The notes beneath the pieces were generated by a model, which was not told where the DNA came from, searched no databases, and saw nothing but the letters and a program-made list of their open reading frames with translations. The position numbers and the translations under genes are program-made. This document shows, in pieces, positions 43,548 through 55,043 of a DNA stretch of 64,000 bases. How positions within the stretch are numbered: position 1 is the stretch's first letter; the number at the start of each line of letters is the position of its first letter. Location: NCBI GenBank assembly GCA_021186555.1, contig JAJKFL010000039.1:43839597-43903596 (forward strand), read 5' to 3'. This DNA is from Reticulitermes speratus. Its lineage: Eukaryota > Arthropoda > Insecta > Blattodea > Rhinotermitidae.

Positions 43548-46500
43548 ATTATACAGCGTCGATGGTAGATGTATGAATGAGTATGGAGCATTGGTAGAAT
43601 GATACTGACAGGGGAAAACTGAAGTACTGGGAGAGAAACATTATACAGCGTTGGTGGTAGATGTATGAATGTGTATGGAGCATTTGTGGAATGATACTGA
43701 CAGGGGAAACTGAAGTACTGGGAGAGAAACATTATACAGCGTTGGTGGTAGATGTATGAATGAGTATGGAGCATTGGTGGAATGATACTGACAGGGGAAA
43801 CTGAAGTACTGGGAGAGAAACATTATACAGCGTTGGTGGTAGATGCATGAATGAGTATGGAGCATTGGTGGAATGATACTGAGAGGGAAAACTGAAGTAC
43901 TGGGAGAGAAACATTATACAGCGTGGGTGGTAGATGTATGAATGAGTATGGAGCATTGGTGGAATGATACTGAGAGGGAAAACTGAAGTACTGGGAGAGA
44001 AACATTATACAGCGTTGGTGGTAGATGTATGAATGAGTATGGAGCATTGGTGGAATGATACTGAGAGGGAAAACTGAAGTACTGGGAGAGAAACATTATA
44101 CAGCGTGGGTGGTAGATGTATGAATGAGTATGGAGCATTGGTAGAATGATACTGACAGGGGAAACTGAAGTACTGGGAGAGAAACATTATACAGCGAGGG
44201 TGGTAGATGTATGAATGAGTATGGAGCATTGGTGGAATGATACTGACAGGGGAAACTGAAGTACTGGGAGAGAAACATTATACAGCGTGGGTGGTAGATG
44301 TATGAATGAGTATGGAGCATTGGTAGAATGATACTGACAAGGGAAACTGAAGTACTGGGAGAGAAACATTATACAGCGTGGGTGGTAGATGTATGAATGA
44401 GTATGGAGCATTGGTGGAATGATACTGAGAGGGAAAACTGAAGTACTGGGAGAGAAACATTATACAGCGTGGGTGGTAGATGTATGAATGAGTATGGAGC
44501 ATTGGTGGAATGATACTGAGAGGGGAAACTGAAGTACTGGGAGAGAAACATTATACAGCGTTGGTGGTAGATGTATGAATGAGTATGGAGCATTAGTGGA
44601 ATAATACTGACAGGGGAAACTGAAGTACTGGGAGAGAAACATTATACAGCGTTGGTGGTAGATGTATGAATGAGTATGGAGCATTAGTGGAATGATACTG
44701 ACAGGGGAAACTGAAGTACTGGGAGAGAAACATTATACAGCGTTGGTGGTAGATGAATGAATGAGTATGGAGCATTGGTGGAATGATACTGACAGGGGAA
44801 AACTGAAGTACTGGGAGAGAAACATTATACAGCGTTGGTGGTAGATGTATGAATGAGTATGAAGCATTGGTGGAATGATACTGACAGGGGAAACTGAAGT
44901 ACTGGGAGAGAAACATTATACAGCGTTGGTGGTAGATGTATGAATGAGTATGGTGCATTGGTGGAATGATACTGACAGGGGAAACTGAAGTGCTGGGAGA
45001 GAAACATTATACAGCGTTGGTGGTAGGTGTATGAATGAGTATGGAGCATTGGTGGAATGATACTGACAGGGGAAACTCAAGTACTGGGAGAGAAACATTA
45101 TACAGCGTTGGTGGTAGATGAATGAATGGGTATGGAGCATTGGTGGAATGATACTGACAGGGGAAACTTAAGTACTGGGAGAGAAACATTATATAGCGTT
45201 GGTGGTAGATGAATGAATGAGTATGGTGCATTGGTGGAATGATACTGACAGGGGAAACTGAAGTACTGGGAGAGAAACATTATACAGCGTTGGTGGTAGA
45301 TGAATGAATGGGTATGGAGCATTGGTGGAATGATACTGACAGGGGAAACTGAAGTACTGGGAGAGAAACATTATATAGCGTTGGTGGTAGATGAATGAAT
45401 GAGTATGGTGCATTGGTGGAATGATACTGACAGGGGAAACTGAAGTACTGGGAGAGAAACATTATACAGCGTTGGTTGTAGATGAATGAATGGGTATGGA
45501 GCATTGGTGGAATGATACTGACAGGGGAAACTGAAGTACTGGGAGAGAAACATTATACAGCGTTGGTGGTAGATGAATGAATGAGTATGGTGCATTGGTG
45601 GAATGATACTGACAGGGGAAACTGAAGTACTGGAGAGAGCTATACAGGTGTGGTGATGTAGATATGGAGCATTGTAGAAGACAGGAAATGATACGGAAAC
45701 ATATACACGTGGGTAAGATAATGATGGGCTGGAAATATGAAGGAAGAAGTACGGAGAAAACTATCAGTGGTGGTAGTATATATGGGCTGTGAGAGGGAAA
45801 CTGAAGTACTGGGAAAACTTCAGTGGTGTGTAGAGTGAGCATTGTGAAATCTGACGGAAACTGAAGTACTGGGAGAACATTTACGCGTTGTGTGAGTAAA
45901 TGAGAGCATTGTGGATGATATGAAGGAATAGTACTGGAGAAAATACAGTGTGGTAGATGATGTTGGCATGGGATGATGACGGGGAATGAGTATGGGAGAG
46001 AACATTACGTGGTGGTAATGATGAGGGATTGGTGATGGGGGAAACTGAGTACTGGGAGAGAAACATTAAACAGCGTTGGTGGTGAGTAGAATAGTGAGCA
46101 TTGTGGAATGAACTGACAGGGGAACTGAAGTCTGGGAGAGAAACATTATACAGCGTTGGTGGTAGTGAGAATGAGTATGGAGCATTGGTGGAATGATACT
46201 GACAGGGAACTGAGTACTGGAGAGAAACATATACAGCGTGTGGTAGATGTTGATGGTATGGGATTGTGGAATGATACTGACAGGGGAAAGAGTACTGGAG
46301 AAACATTATACAGCGTTGGTGGTAGATGTATGAATAGTATGGGCATTGTGAATGATACGACAGGGGAAATGAAGTACTGGGAGAGAAACATTATACGCGT
46401 TGGTGGTAGATGTATGAATGTATGGGCATTGGGGAATGATACTGACAGGGGAACTGAAGTACTGGGAGAAACATATACAGCGTTGGTGGTAGATGATGAA

Positions 46501-48994
46501 TGAGTATGGGATTGGTGGATGAATGAGGAAATGATACTGAGAGAAACATAAGCTGTGTAATTATGAATGTATGGCATGTGAATGATACTAGGAATGAATA
46601 CGGAGAGAACTTATACGTGTGGTGTATGAATGAGTATGGAGCATTGGTGAATGAATGAAGGGAAGAAGTACGGAGAGAAACATTATACGCGTGGTGGTAG
46701 ATGTATGATGAGTATGGAGCATTGGTGAATGATACTGACAGGAACTGAAGTACTGGGAAGAACATTATACAGCGTGTGGTAGTGAGAATGAGTAGGCATT
46801 GTGGAAGATACTGAAGGAAGAGTACTGGGAGAGAAAATTTACGTGGTGGTAATGATAATGGTATGGAGCATTGGTGGAATGATACTGAAGGAATGAAGTA
46901 CTGGGAGAGAAAATTATCAGCGTTGGTGGTAGATGATGAATGAGTATGGAGCTTGGTGAATGATACTGAGGAACTGAATACTGGGAGAGAACATATACAG
47001 CGTGGTGTAGATGATGAATGAGTATGGGCATTGGTGGAATGATATGACAGGAAACTGAAGTACTGGAGAGAAATTATACAGCGTGGTGGTAGTGTATGAA
47101 TGGTATGGACATTGGTGGAATGTACTGACAGGGAACTGAATACTGGGAGAGAACATTATACAGCGTGGTGTAGATGTTGATGAGTATGGAGATTGGTGAG
47201 AACTGACAGGGGAAATGAAGTACTGGAGAGAAACATTATACAGGTGGTGTAGATGTATGAAGAGTATGAGCATGGGGAATGATTGACAGGAACTGAAGTA
47301 CTGGGAGAGAAACATTTACAGCGTGGTGGTAGATGTATGAATGAGTATGAGCATGGTGGAATGATATGAAGGAACTGAAGTATGGGAGAGAAACTTAACA
47401 GCGTGGTGTGATGTTAAGGTATGGAGCATTGTGGAATGTACTGAAGGGAAACTGAAGTACTGGAGAGAAACATTATCAGCGTGGTGGTGATTTGATGAGT
47501 AGGAGCATTGGTGGAATATACTGGGGGAAATGAGTAGGCATTGGTGGAATGATACTGACAGGGGAATGAAGTCGGGAAGAAACTTATACAGCGTTGGTGG
47601 TAGTGTATGATAAAGTATGGAGCATGGGGAATTATACTGACAGGGAAACTAGTATGGAGAGTAACATTATCAGTTGGTGTAATGTATGAATGGTATGGGC
47701 ATTGGGGAAGATACTGACAGGGGAAACTGAGTACTGGAGAAATTATAAGCGTTGGTGGTAGAGAATGAAGGTATGAGATGTGGAAGAACTGACAGGGGAA
47801 ATGAAGTACTGGGAGAGACATTTAAGCGTTTGGTAGAGATGAATGGGAGGAGCATTGGTGAAGATACTGGCAGGGGAAAATGAAGTACTGGGAGGAAACA
47901 TTATACGCTGGTGGTAATGATGAATGAGTTGGCATTGGTGGAGATATGAAGGGAAATGAGTATGGGGAAGAAACATTTACAGCGTTGAGTAGTGATGAAT
48001 GTATGACATTGGTGGAATGTACTGACAGGGGAAACTGAAGTTGGGAGAGAAACATACAGGTGGTGGTAATGATGAAGAATTATGGGCATTGGGTGGAATG
48101 ATATTGACAGGGGAAAATGAAGTACGGGAGAGAAACATATAAGTTGGTGAAGATGTATGAATGGTATGGAGATTGTGGAATGATACTGACAGGGGAAATG
48201 AATACTGGGGAAAACATTATACGCGGTGGGTAGATTTATGATGGTATGGAGCATGGTGGAATGATACTGACAGGGAAACTGAAGTACTGGGAGAGAAACA
48301 TTATACAGCGTTGGTGGTAGATGTATGAATGAGTATGGAGCATTGGTGGAATGATACTGACAGGGGAAACTGAAGTACTGGGAGAGAAACATTATACAGC
48401 GTTGGTGGTAGATGTATGAATGAGTGTGGAGCATTAGTGGAATGATACTGACAGGGGAAACTGAAGTACTGGGAGAGAAACATTATACAGCGTTGGTGGT
48501 AGATGTATGAATGAGTATGGAGCATTGGTGGAATGATACTGACAGGGGAAACTGATGTACTGGGAGAGAAACATTATACAGCGTTGGTGGTAGATGTATG
48601 AATGAGTGTGGAGCATTAGTGGAATGATACTGACAGGGGAAACTGAAGTACTGGGAGAGAAACATTATACAGCGTTGGTGGTAGATGGATGAATGAGTAT
48701 GGAGCATTGGTGGAATGATACTGACAGGGGAAACTGAAGTACTGGGAGAGAAACATTATACAGCGTTGGTGGTAGATGAATGAATGAGTATGGAGCATTG
48801 GTGGAATGATACTGACAGGGGAAACTGAAGTACTGGGAGAAAAACATTATACAGCGTTGGTGGTAGATGTATGAATGTGTATGGAGCTTTGGTGGAATGA
48901 TACTGACATGTGAAAGTGAAGTACTGGGAGAGAAACATTATACAGCGTTGGTGGTAGATGTATGAATGTGTATGGAGCTTTGGTGGAATGATAC
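43548..48994. repeat. 91-bp satellite, left block
   Basis: The unit is ATTATACAGCGTTGGTGGTA GATGTATGAATGAGTATGGA GCATTGGTGGAATGATACTG ACAGGGGAAACTGAAGTACT GGGAGAGAAAC (91 bp), about 60 copies. Copies at 43548-45630 and 48245-48994 differ by a few bases only; those between are full of small deletions. Variants such as CAGGGG/GAGGGA run in blocks. Overlapping 74-codon minus-strand frames at 91-base steps are repeat effects. The block ends at the LTR element. Confidence 0.96.
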
Positions 48995-50330
48995 TGTTGT
49001 TACCCGAAATTTCGGAGAAGGCCGGTGGGGCGTATCGTGGATGTTGCTCCACCGGCATAGGGTTCGTATAGGTTGTGAGGGATGCTTGAAACAAACTCGT
49101 TGTACCAGGTTCCAGGCACTTTAATTGCAATAGGCCGTATTTACAGAAAACAGGCCGGGAAGGCCTCGCAGCAACTTATACAGACTGTCTGGATCAACGG
49201 CAGGATCGGGAATCCGCCCTTTCAGGCGTAGAGGTTTTATCAGACCGGCTTGTCTGTGGTCTGTGCGTAGGAGTATTCGTTACTCCTCCACACGTGACTG
49301 TGCGTCTGCATGGAGTCACACAGTGGCCACCATAGTTCCAGGAAGAATAACAAATAAGCAGTTACAAACATTGGGCAAAGCGAATACAAAGAGACGTATG
49401 ATAAGAAAGTACTAATTAGCAAGTGATAAGGTCCGATGATACGGACAAAGTACAGAAGGTACTGCATCAATGCAATGTCGTTGCCTCAGTTACTATAATA
49501 TATATATATATATATATAATGTAAGGAACATCCGTAATATAACAGATATATGCAACACCTCCCTCCGTACAAGAAAGTCCATATTACACCTAAAATGGGC
49601 TGGTCTTATGAGTGCTAAAAACAAGATTTAGCTACCCAGGGTCACAGCGACCTTCTAGGTGGATCAGAGGGTAACAGGGGTGGGTGTTTCAAGCGTATCC
49701 CCTCGGGCTTATTGCCAAGCTCTCATTACTAGTTCGTATGTGTATATTAACAATGTTTCCAAAACCATGCGCCCCTGCTGGGGTCAGAGCTTGTAGACGA
49801 GAGACCTCTTATGAGTGGTCAAATACACACATACAAGTTATACGTAATATAAATCACAAAATATTCAAAAAGCATACACAAAAATAGCATATAAACTATA
49901 ACTAACCAAGTAATAATTTTTCATTCATGTTCCGTAATGTTTTTCTAAATCTAATATTTTTTCTGGTATATTTAAAATCATCAAAATAGAAAATAATCCT
50001 TTTATAGGGAATGTTTAGGGATGGATAACTGAAATTAAATGTTTTCCCTAGCTCTTCGCAACATCCATATGGAAAAGGCATTTAGTTTAGTAAATAACCT
50101 CCTCTTCTAGTTACATTGTTCCAATTCTCTAAAGTCCAACATAAAATAATACGGTCAAGCTTTATCAAAATACAACACTGTTTTGTCCACATCTATGTAC
50201 ACAAAGTTCCTTTGTTCCACTGCAATGGGTATCGATATCACTTTTAGAACGTCAAAATTATCTTTACTCATTGATGGGAGTGAAATCACATATCCCAGCA
50301 CTGTATTATGTACATAGATATCATCACACA
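48995..50330 (-). repeat. 3' LTR of the retroelement (left side)
   Basis: About 1336 bp, unusually long for this class. On the + strand it starts TGTTGTTACCCGAAATTTCG; the inner border near 50330 (GATATCATCACACA) is set by loss of similarity to the other LTR. It contains an (AT)n run at about 49495-49518 and the last part of the env reading region (50155-50330). Confidence 0.88.
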
Positions 50331-51130
50331 CTTGGTACAATAAGTGGGCAAAATCTTTACTCAACGGAGAAGGAAAATGAAGTAGCACTTAGAAAATACT
50401 ATTTTGTAGGAAGGTGTTTACAATCAGGCTAGGGGTACCACTTGTGGGTGCAGAATCCCCTTTCGTGCGTCAACAATGCTGTTAACTAAAATACCAAAAT
50501 TCCTTCGTAACACAGTTAGGGCATCAAGGACCCTGCAACATAACTCTCCACTGTAATTTTAAATAAAAAAAATTAATAACATTATGAGCTTGCGAATCAA
50601 CAGGGTCTACATAATGCTGAAGTTTCGTCCACCCTTCTCTAAATATATCTTCATTATAAACCATATGAGACAAGGTCTCGTTGAGAACACCTAACGATGA
50701 TTTCACCACCGTCAATTGCTGCTTTAAAACAAAATCACACATTCAAAGTTCCTTTCAGAATACTCTATTATCTCGACCAATGATATCAGTTGCTAACTGG
50801 CCGGTATTCTTTTGCCTGCTGCAATTTGCTGAAGGTAAGATCATCGAGGTGACTGCAAAGAGTCGAACCTTTGAAATCTAAGCTAGCGCATAACTTGTTA
50901 ATACAATCAGCATATTGTTCAGTCGCAGTCGTTTGCCTCATCGGTTTCAACTGGACGTAAACATTTGCCTTCCATACTGTATCAAAACTTGGCCTGTCCT
51001 AAGCCTTCAAAGTAGAGACCCGGTGAGTCCTCGTAACGTTCCAAGCTATAACCTGCTTCAGGGGTGTACGAAGCTACGGCCGTCTCTAGTAATGTCCAAG
51101 GCATCCAGAGGACAGTAGTCGATACCATCT
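50155..51130 (-). pseudogene. Broken env-like (fusion glycoprotein) region
   Basis: Follows integrase on the minus strand. Two open pieces remain: 50524-50742 (with QLTVVKSSLGVLNETLSHMV) and 50155-50388 (with YVISLPSMSKDNFDVLKVIS). They resemble, by general pattern, the C-terminal half of the baculovirus-F-like envelope proteins of insect errantiviruses, which mediate membrane fusion. Stops and frameshifts separate the pieces, and I cannot identify a signal peptide, a furin site or a membrane anchor. The second piece crosses the inner LTR border at 50330 and ends inside the LTR, so the 3' end of env is duplicated in the other LTR. Assignment is moderate: the similarity is from memory. Confidence 0.55.
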
Positions 51131-51174
51131 GTCACAAAACGAACAACTCATGTTTCCGCGGTTGTTCCCTGCGT

Positions 51175-53241
51175 CTAGTAAAAATGCTTCAGCCTGTTCT
51201 TGTGCACTTTCAGTAGTTTACGTCCCTTCCTAACAGTGACATTCACCTTGTCAACTCCTACTACCTCGTAGGGACCTATCCATTGTGCGCTTAGTTTTCG
51301 GGATCTACCCCTTCTGACTGTCTCATCATAAAGCAAGACTTTATCCCCTATTTCGATTTTCATTTCCTCGGTTTTTCTATCGTAGTAGTCCTTGCTTCGA
51401 TCCTTGTGAGTTATTAGGTTACTTCTCGCTGCCTGATGCGCCGATTGCAACCGGTCTCGTAACTCGGATACGTAGTCGTCATAATTGTACTGGGGACTGG
51501 GGGGGGGGCTTTTCAGAGAAGAGGGTAGAGAGGAGGGGTGTCCAAATAACAGCTCGAAAGGTGTGTACCCCGTGGCGGAATGTTCCGTAGTGTTGTATAC
51601 ATAAGTGGCAAAGGGCACCCACTCGTCCCAATTGGTCTGATCCTCTTTTACACAGTGTCGCAGGTATTCAGCTAATACGCGGTGGCTTCGTTGAAGGCCT
51701 CCCTGGGACTCTGGGTGAAAAGCCGTAGATTGGATTTTCTTAATCCGAAGCAGCTTACAAGTGGCCTTAAATACTTCACTGACAAAGTTAGTGCCCTGGT
51801 CAGTTTGCACTATTCTGGGTGTGCCGTATTTCAATATCACATGTAGCACAAACGTCCTAGCCACGGTCTCCGCGTTTTGATCGTTAATGGGGGTTGCTAT
51901 GACATATTTACTCAAGTCGTCCTGAAAGGTGAGTATGTACTTACTACCCGCTTGGGTGACGGGTAGGGGACCCACAATATCCAAAAAACATTTTTCAAAA
52001 GGGTGCTCCGAGGTGGACGTAATTTCCAGTGGAGCTTTTCGTTTAGGTTTCAAGGTCTTATTCATCTGACAACTTTCACATTGCTTCACATAGTTCTCTA
52101 TTTCTCGCCTCATGTTAGGCCAGGTGTACTGGGATTTGATGGCCTTGTATGTTTTGTTCATGCCTCTGTGTCCACCGACTGGTGCATCGTGAAACTCATG
52201 CAAAATTTGTTTCTTGGTTTCCTCATCAAACCCAGGCTCGCCCTCGCTTTCCTGACTAATCACGCCCATTCTACTCAGGGCATCTGCATTAGTGTTTTGT
52301 GATCCCTTTTTATACATGATTTCATAGTCAAACTCTGCCAACTGAATCCTCCACCTAAGCAATCTAGATCCCGGATCTTTTACATTCATCACCCATGTGA
52401 GGGGCTTATGGTCGGCCACAACCCTAAAGTGCCTACCGTACAGGTACGGTCGGAAGTATTTGGTAGCCCACACGATAGCAAGGAGCTCCTTTTCTCTAGT
52501 GGTATAATGAACCTCGGCTTTATTGAGACTCCTACTAGCATAGGCTATAGGTAAATCTTTACCAATGGGGCCCTGTGATAATACAGCTCCCAGTCCTGCG
52601 TTACTTGCGTCGGTAGAGAGGGTAAATTCTCTAGAAAAATCTGGGTATTGCAAAATGGGTTGACTAACCAATTTATTTTTAAGATGTCGAAAAGCATGCT
52701 CTTGAGCCTCAGTCCATTCAAATTTGGCATCTTTCTTAAGCAACTTATGAAGGGGGGATGCTATGCGGCTACAATTTGGAATGAATCGCCTATAGTAACT
52801 GACCATCCCACAAAATGTTTTTAGTTGCTTTGCCGTAGTGGGTGTCGGGAATTTCTCAATAGCAGCTACCTTTTGGGGGTCCGGCTTCACTCCTAATTCG
52901 GTTATTTGGTGGCCCAAGTAATTTACTTCCTTCCGAAGAAATTCACATTTTTCAGGTTGTAATTTTAACCTGTGAGTTCTCAACCGATCCAGCACCTCCC
53001 GCAATTTGATATTGTGATCTGCTAAAGAGTTAGCGTAGATGACAATGTCATCAAGGTACACAAAACAGCTTGTCCCATTTAAACCACTGAGAACCGTGTT
53101 CATCATTTTTTTAAATGTGGCTGGCGCTGTCTTTAGTCCGAAAGGCAATCTCCTATAATGCCAATGCCCTTGCTTGGTGCTAAAAGCTGACAAAGGTTTA
53201 GCTTCCTCTTCCAGTTCATTCTGGTGATACCCCATGACCAT
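51175..53241 (-). CDS. pol: Retroelement pol: RT (C-terminal part), RNase H, integrase
   Basis: This 688-codon open stretch begins after a frameshift inside RT. Domains by residue: RT palm and thumb 1-200, with YLDD at 62-65 as the catalytic pair and YLGHQI at 108; RNase H about 205-325, with STDASN (D211), EKELLAIV (E251 region), ADHKPLTW and NADALSR; integrase zinc-binding region with histidines at 351 and 358 and cysteines at 388 and 391; integrase core with D421 (CFLDIVGPLP) and D481 (QTDQGTNF). The third acidic residue, expected at 517 (D481 plus 35), is glutamine: the text reads SQGGLQRSHR, codon at 51691-51693. A GPY motif (QWIGPYEVV) near 650 marks the C-terminal domain. It ends in a stop at 51175. 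Product: polymerase, RNA-degrading and DNA-inserting enzymes of the element; integrase is predicted inactive in this copy. Confidence 0.95.
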   Translation of the reverse strand: MVMGYHQNELEEEAKPLSAFSTKQGHWHYRRLPFGLKTAPATFKKMMNTVLSGLNGTSCFVYLDDIVIYANSLADHNIKLREVLDRLRTHRLKLQPEKCEFLRKEVNYLGHQITELGVKPDPQKVAAIEKFPTPTTAKQLKTFCGMVSYYRRFIPNCSRIASPLHKLLKKDAKFEWTEAQEHAFRHLKNKLVSQPILQYPDFSREFTLSTDASNAGLGAVLSQGPIGKDLPIAYASRSLNKAEVHYTTREKELLAIVWATKYFRPYLYGRHFRVVADHKPLTWVMNVKDPGSRLLRWRIQLAEFDYEIMYKKGSQNTNADALSRMGVISQESEGEPGFDEETKKQILHEFHDAPVGGHRGMNKTYKAIKSQYTWPNMRREIENYVKQCESCQMNKTLKPKRKAPLEITSTSEHPFEKCFLDIVGPLPVTQAGSKYILTFQDDLSKYVIATPINDQNAETVARTFVLHVILKYGTPRIVQTDQGTNFVSEVFKATCKLLRIKKIQSTAFHPESQGGLQRSHRVLAEYLRHCVKEDQTNWDEWVPFATYVYNTTEHSATGYTPFELLFGHPSSLPSSLKSPPPSPQYNYDDYVSELRDRLQSAHQAARSNLITHKDRSKDYYDRKTEEMKIEIGDKVLLYDETVRRGRSRKLSAQWIGPYEVVGVDKVNVTVRKGRKLLKVHKNRLKHFY

Positions 53242-53867
53242 ATCCAGAAATATTTGGACTGGCCAAGTTGATCTAATATTTCCGTAATATCGGGTAAGGG
53301 GTGTGCGTTCTCCACAGTTCTTTCATTCAGTCTCCTAAAATCAACCACGAGACGCCATTTTTGTTTACCGTCGACCCCTACTTTCTTTGGGACTACCAGG
53401 ATGGGGCTGTTCCAAGGAGAGTTACTTTCCTCAATTATCCCTTCCTCTAGTAATTTGGTAACCTGGCTCTCTATCTCGTGTTTTTGACTCTCCGGCAGTC
53501 GATAAGGCCGGGTATTTATGGGTACGGTCCCTGACTCTAAACGGATAGTGTGTTTAGCGGCCGTCGTGCTACTCAGTCGGTCCCCCTGCAAAAAGAACAC
53601 GTCCTGGTAATCGAAACAAATTGCCCGGAGCGATTCGCGCTCTTCCTGATTTAAGTGCTCCGTTCTCAGTTTTTCCATGACCCTTTCGTCCCTGCTAGGG
53701 TCTCTTTCTACGGGACTTACGGTATTTATTTCTAAGGGTTCCTCTCTCTCTGTCTCCGTAATCCTTATGACGGGTTTAGGTATATCCACCTCGATTTCCG
53801 TGGTATTTAGGATACTAGTAATAACACTTCCATCCACGATTCTGAATAGGGATCCCGCCAAGTACAC
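53133..53867 (-). CDS. pol: Retroelement pol: RT N-terminal part
   Basis: Continues protease in another frame. It carries the RT fingers region: IRLESGTVPINTRPYRLPES, LLEEGIIEESNSPWNSPILV, VPKKVGVDGKQKWRLVVDFR and RLNERTVENAHPLPDITEIL, the usual start of Ty3/gypsy RT. After DQLGQSKYF the frame goes wrong (about 53245-53262); the palm motif A continues in the frame of the 51175-53241 stretch (LDMVMGYHQ). One indel therefore splits RT between motifs that should be adjacent. Confidence 0.92.
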   Translation of the reverse strand: MYLAGSLFRIVDGSVITSILNTTEIEVDIPKPVIRITETEREEPLEINTVSPVERDPSRDERVMEKLRTEHLNQEERESLRAICFDYQDVFFLQGDRLSSTTAAKHTIRLESGTVPINTRPYRLPESQKHEIESQVTKLLEEGIIEESNSPWNSPILVVPKKVGVDGKQKWRLVVDFRRLNERTVENAHPLPDITEILDQLGQSKYFWIWSWGITRMNWKRKLNLCQLLAPSKGIGIIGDCLSD

Positions 53868-54373
53868 CCTGGTGCTAGCTCCCTTTTTTCCACCAGTCCT
53901 TCAGTCATTACCGATTCTGCTTCCGCTGGTAATTTGACAACTATCTCTGTTCGAGGTGGTAATTTTATTCTACCAATTCCGACCTCTGATTCGTTCAATT
54001 CTTCCTCGCGCCAGTCGGGTCTCAAAGGTTTGGTTACCATATTCCCCGCGTGACGAAATGTCAAGGTTCGATTCTTATAGCATATCTGGGCTTGCATTTG
54101 CTTAAGAAAATCTCTTCCCAATATCCCATCTCCCTTGAGGTCAACCTGTTTACTGACTAATTGAAAGTGGAATGGGATTTCTATGGTACCTTCACGGATT
54201 CTGGCCTCTATGCTTCCGTGGGTTTCAATCACTGAACCCTCTATACTCTTCAGTCGCACCCTATCTTCGGGCTCGAATTCCACTTCTCCGCGCAAGTTGC
54301 GACTTTTTAGCAAACTAATATCAGCTCCGCTATCAACTAGTAGGTACAGTTTATCTCTGCTAGCCACATCCAA
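53807..54373 (-). CDS. Retroelement aspartic protease
   Basis: Retroviral-type protease with the active site LLVDSGADISLLK (DSGA at residues 14-17) and the ILGRDFL motif at 84-90, the two hallmarks of this fold. It would cut the Gag-Pol polyprotein. The next 90 residues link to RT. Near 53870-53880 the reading should pass to the RT frame (YLAGSLFRIVDGSV), so there is a one-base break. The first Met need not be the true start; in such elements the protease is made as part of a polyprotein. Confidence 0.9.
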   Translation of the reverse strand: MDVASRDKLYLLVDSGADISLLKSRNLRGEVEFEPEDRVRLKSIEGSVIETHGSIEARIREGTIEIPFHFQLVSKQVDLKGDGILGRDFLKQMQAQICYKNRTLTFRHAGNMVTKPLRPDWREEELNESEVGIGRIKLPPRTEIVVKLPAEAESVMTEGLVEKRELAPGCTWRDPYSESWMEVLLLVS

Positions 54374-54414
54374 TTCTAGCTGGACATATTCACATCTTCC
54401 CCTACTGCTGCATC

Positions 54415-54609
54415 CTACTGAGTGGAGGAGACGGTCGGGCGGCTGCCCTCCAACCGTCTTACCTCGTTTCCCGGCGGCTTTCCTTGCCCGGTATTCTCCC
54501 TTCTTCTGGGCGGTTTGCGACAGTTTCTAGCGAAGTGGCCTTTCTCACCACACCTAAAGCAAATGCTGTTGCTGGTATTGTCCGAGGGGTTGGTTACCAC
54601 CGGATTCAC
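54415..54609 (-). CDS. gag: Retroelement Gag nucleocapsid part, intact zinc knuckle
   Basis: Contains CFRCGEKGHFARNC (residues 17-30), a perfect C-X2-C-X4-H-X4-C zinc knuckle that binds RNA, followed by a basic stretch (RKPPRRRE). It stops at 54415, about 40 bases before the protease frame starts. It is separated from the capsid frame by a frameshift near 54606. Confidence 0.88.
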   Translation of the reverse strand: MNPVVTNPSDNTSNSICFRCGEKGHFARNCRKPPRRRENTGQGKPPGNEVRRLEGSRPTVSSTQ

Positions 54610-55043
54610 TCGTGCTTCCCGTTTCTCTCGCGAGTAACACTTATTAGACGAGCGACCTGCTTTACCACAAAAGCTACACTTATGGACGTTACTCCCATCG
54701 ACCTTATACCGCTCTTGCCTGATGCTATCGCACTCTCCTCTACTAAGGCTGTTTCCGCTATTTCGTCAAAGTTCTGGAAATTTCTGCTTCTCACGATCGT
54801 CTGGATGCGGTCTGACGTTAAACCCTGTACAAAGCAAATGTTACGCAGTCTGTCTGCTAGATCTAATATCCCTTCGCGCGCCCCTTCACTACAATTTAGT
54901 AAGGCAGACTCGCGAAACTGCGATCCTAGTGTCTGAATCCTCTGAATCCAGTCAGTTATTCTTTCCTCCTTTCCCTGCTTAGCCTTAAAAAGCTGACTAG
55001 CATGATAATCAAGCGTTCTTTTCTCAGTATACGGATTCTTCAA
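54606..55043 (-). CDS. gag: Retroelement Gag capsid part
   Basis: It encodes LDYHASQLFKAKQGKEERIT, DWIQRIQTLGSQFRE and FVQGLTSDRIQTIVRSRN, typical of Ty3/gypsy Gag capsid. Near the end the best frame changes: at 54637-54678 another frame gives a first zinc knuckle C-X2-C-X4-R-X4-C, with Arg (codon 54652-54654) in place of the zinc-binding His. Frameshifts bound this part on both sides. Confidence 0.85.
   Translation of the reverse strand: MKNPYTEKRTLDYHASQLFKAKQGKEERITDWIQRIQTLGSQFRESALLNCSEGAREGILDLADRLRNICFVQGLTSDRIQTIVRSRNFQNFDEIAETALVEESAIASGKSGIRSMGVTSISVAFVVKQVARLISVTRERNGKHE

Noticed and set aside
43520..49130. Dozens of 74-codon minus-strand frames at 91-base steps
   Set aside because: One stop per frame per 91-bp unit pair gives regular pieces. 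Not genes.
52003..54936. Plus-strand frames opposite the retroelement pol and gag
   Set aside because: They are antisense shadows of clear RT, protease and Gag coding on the minus strand.
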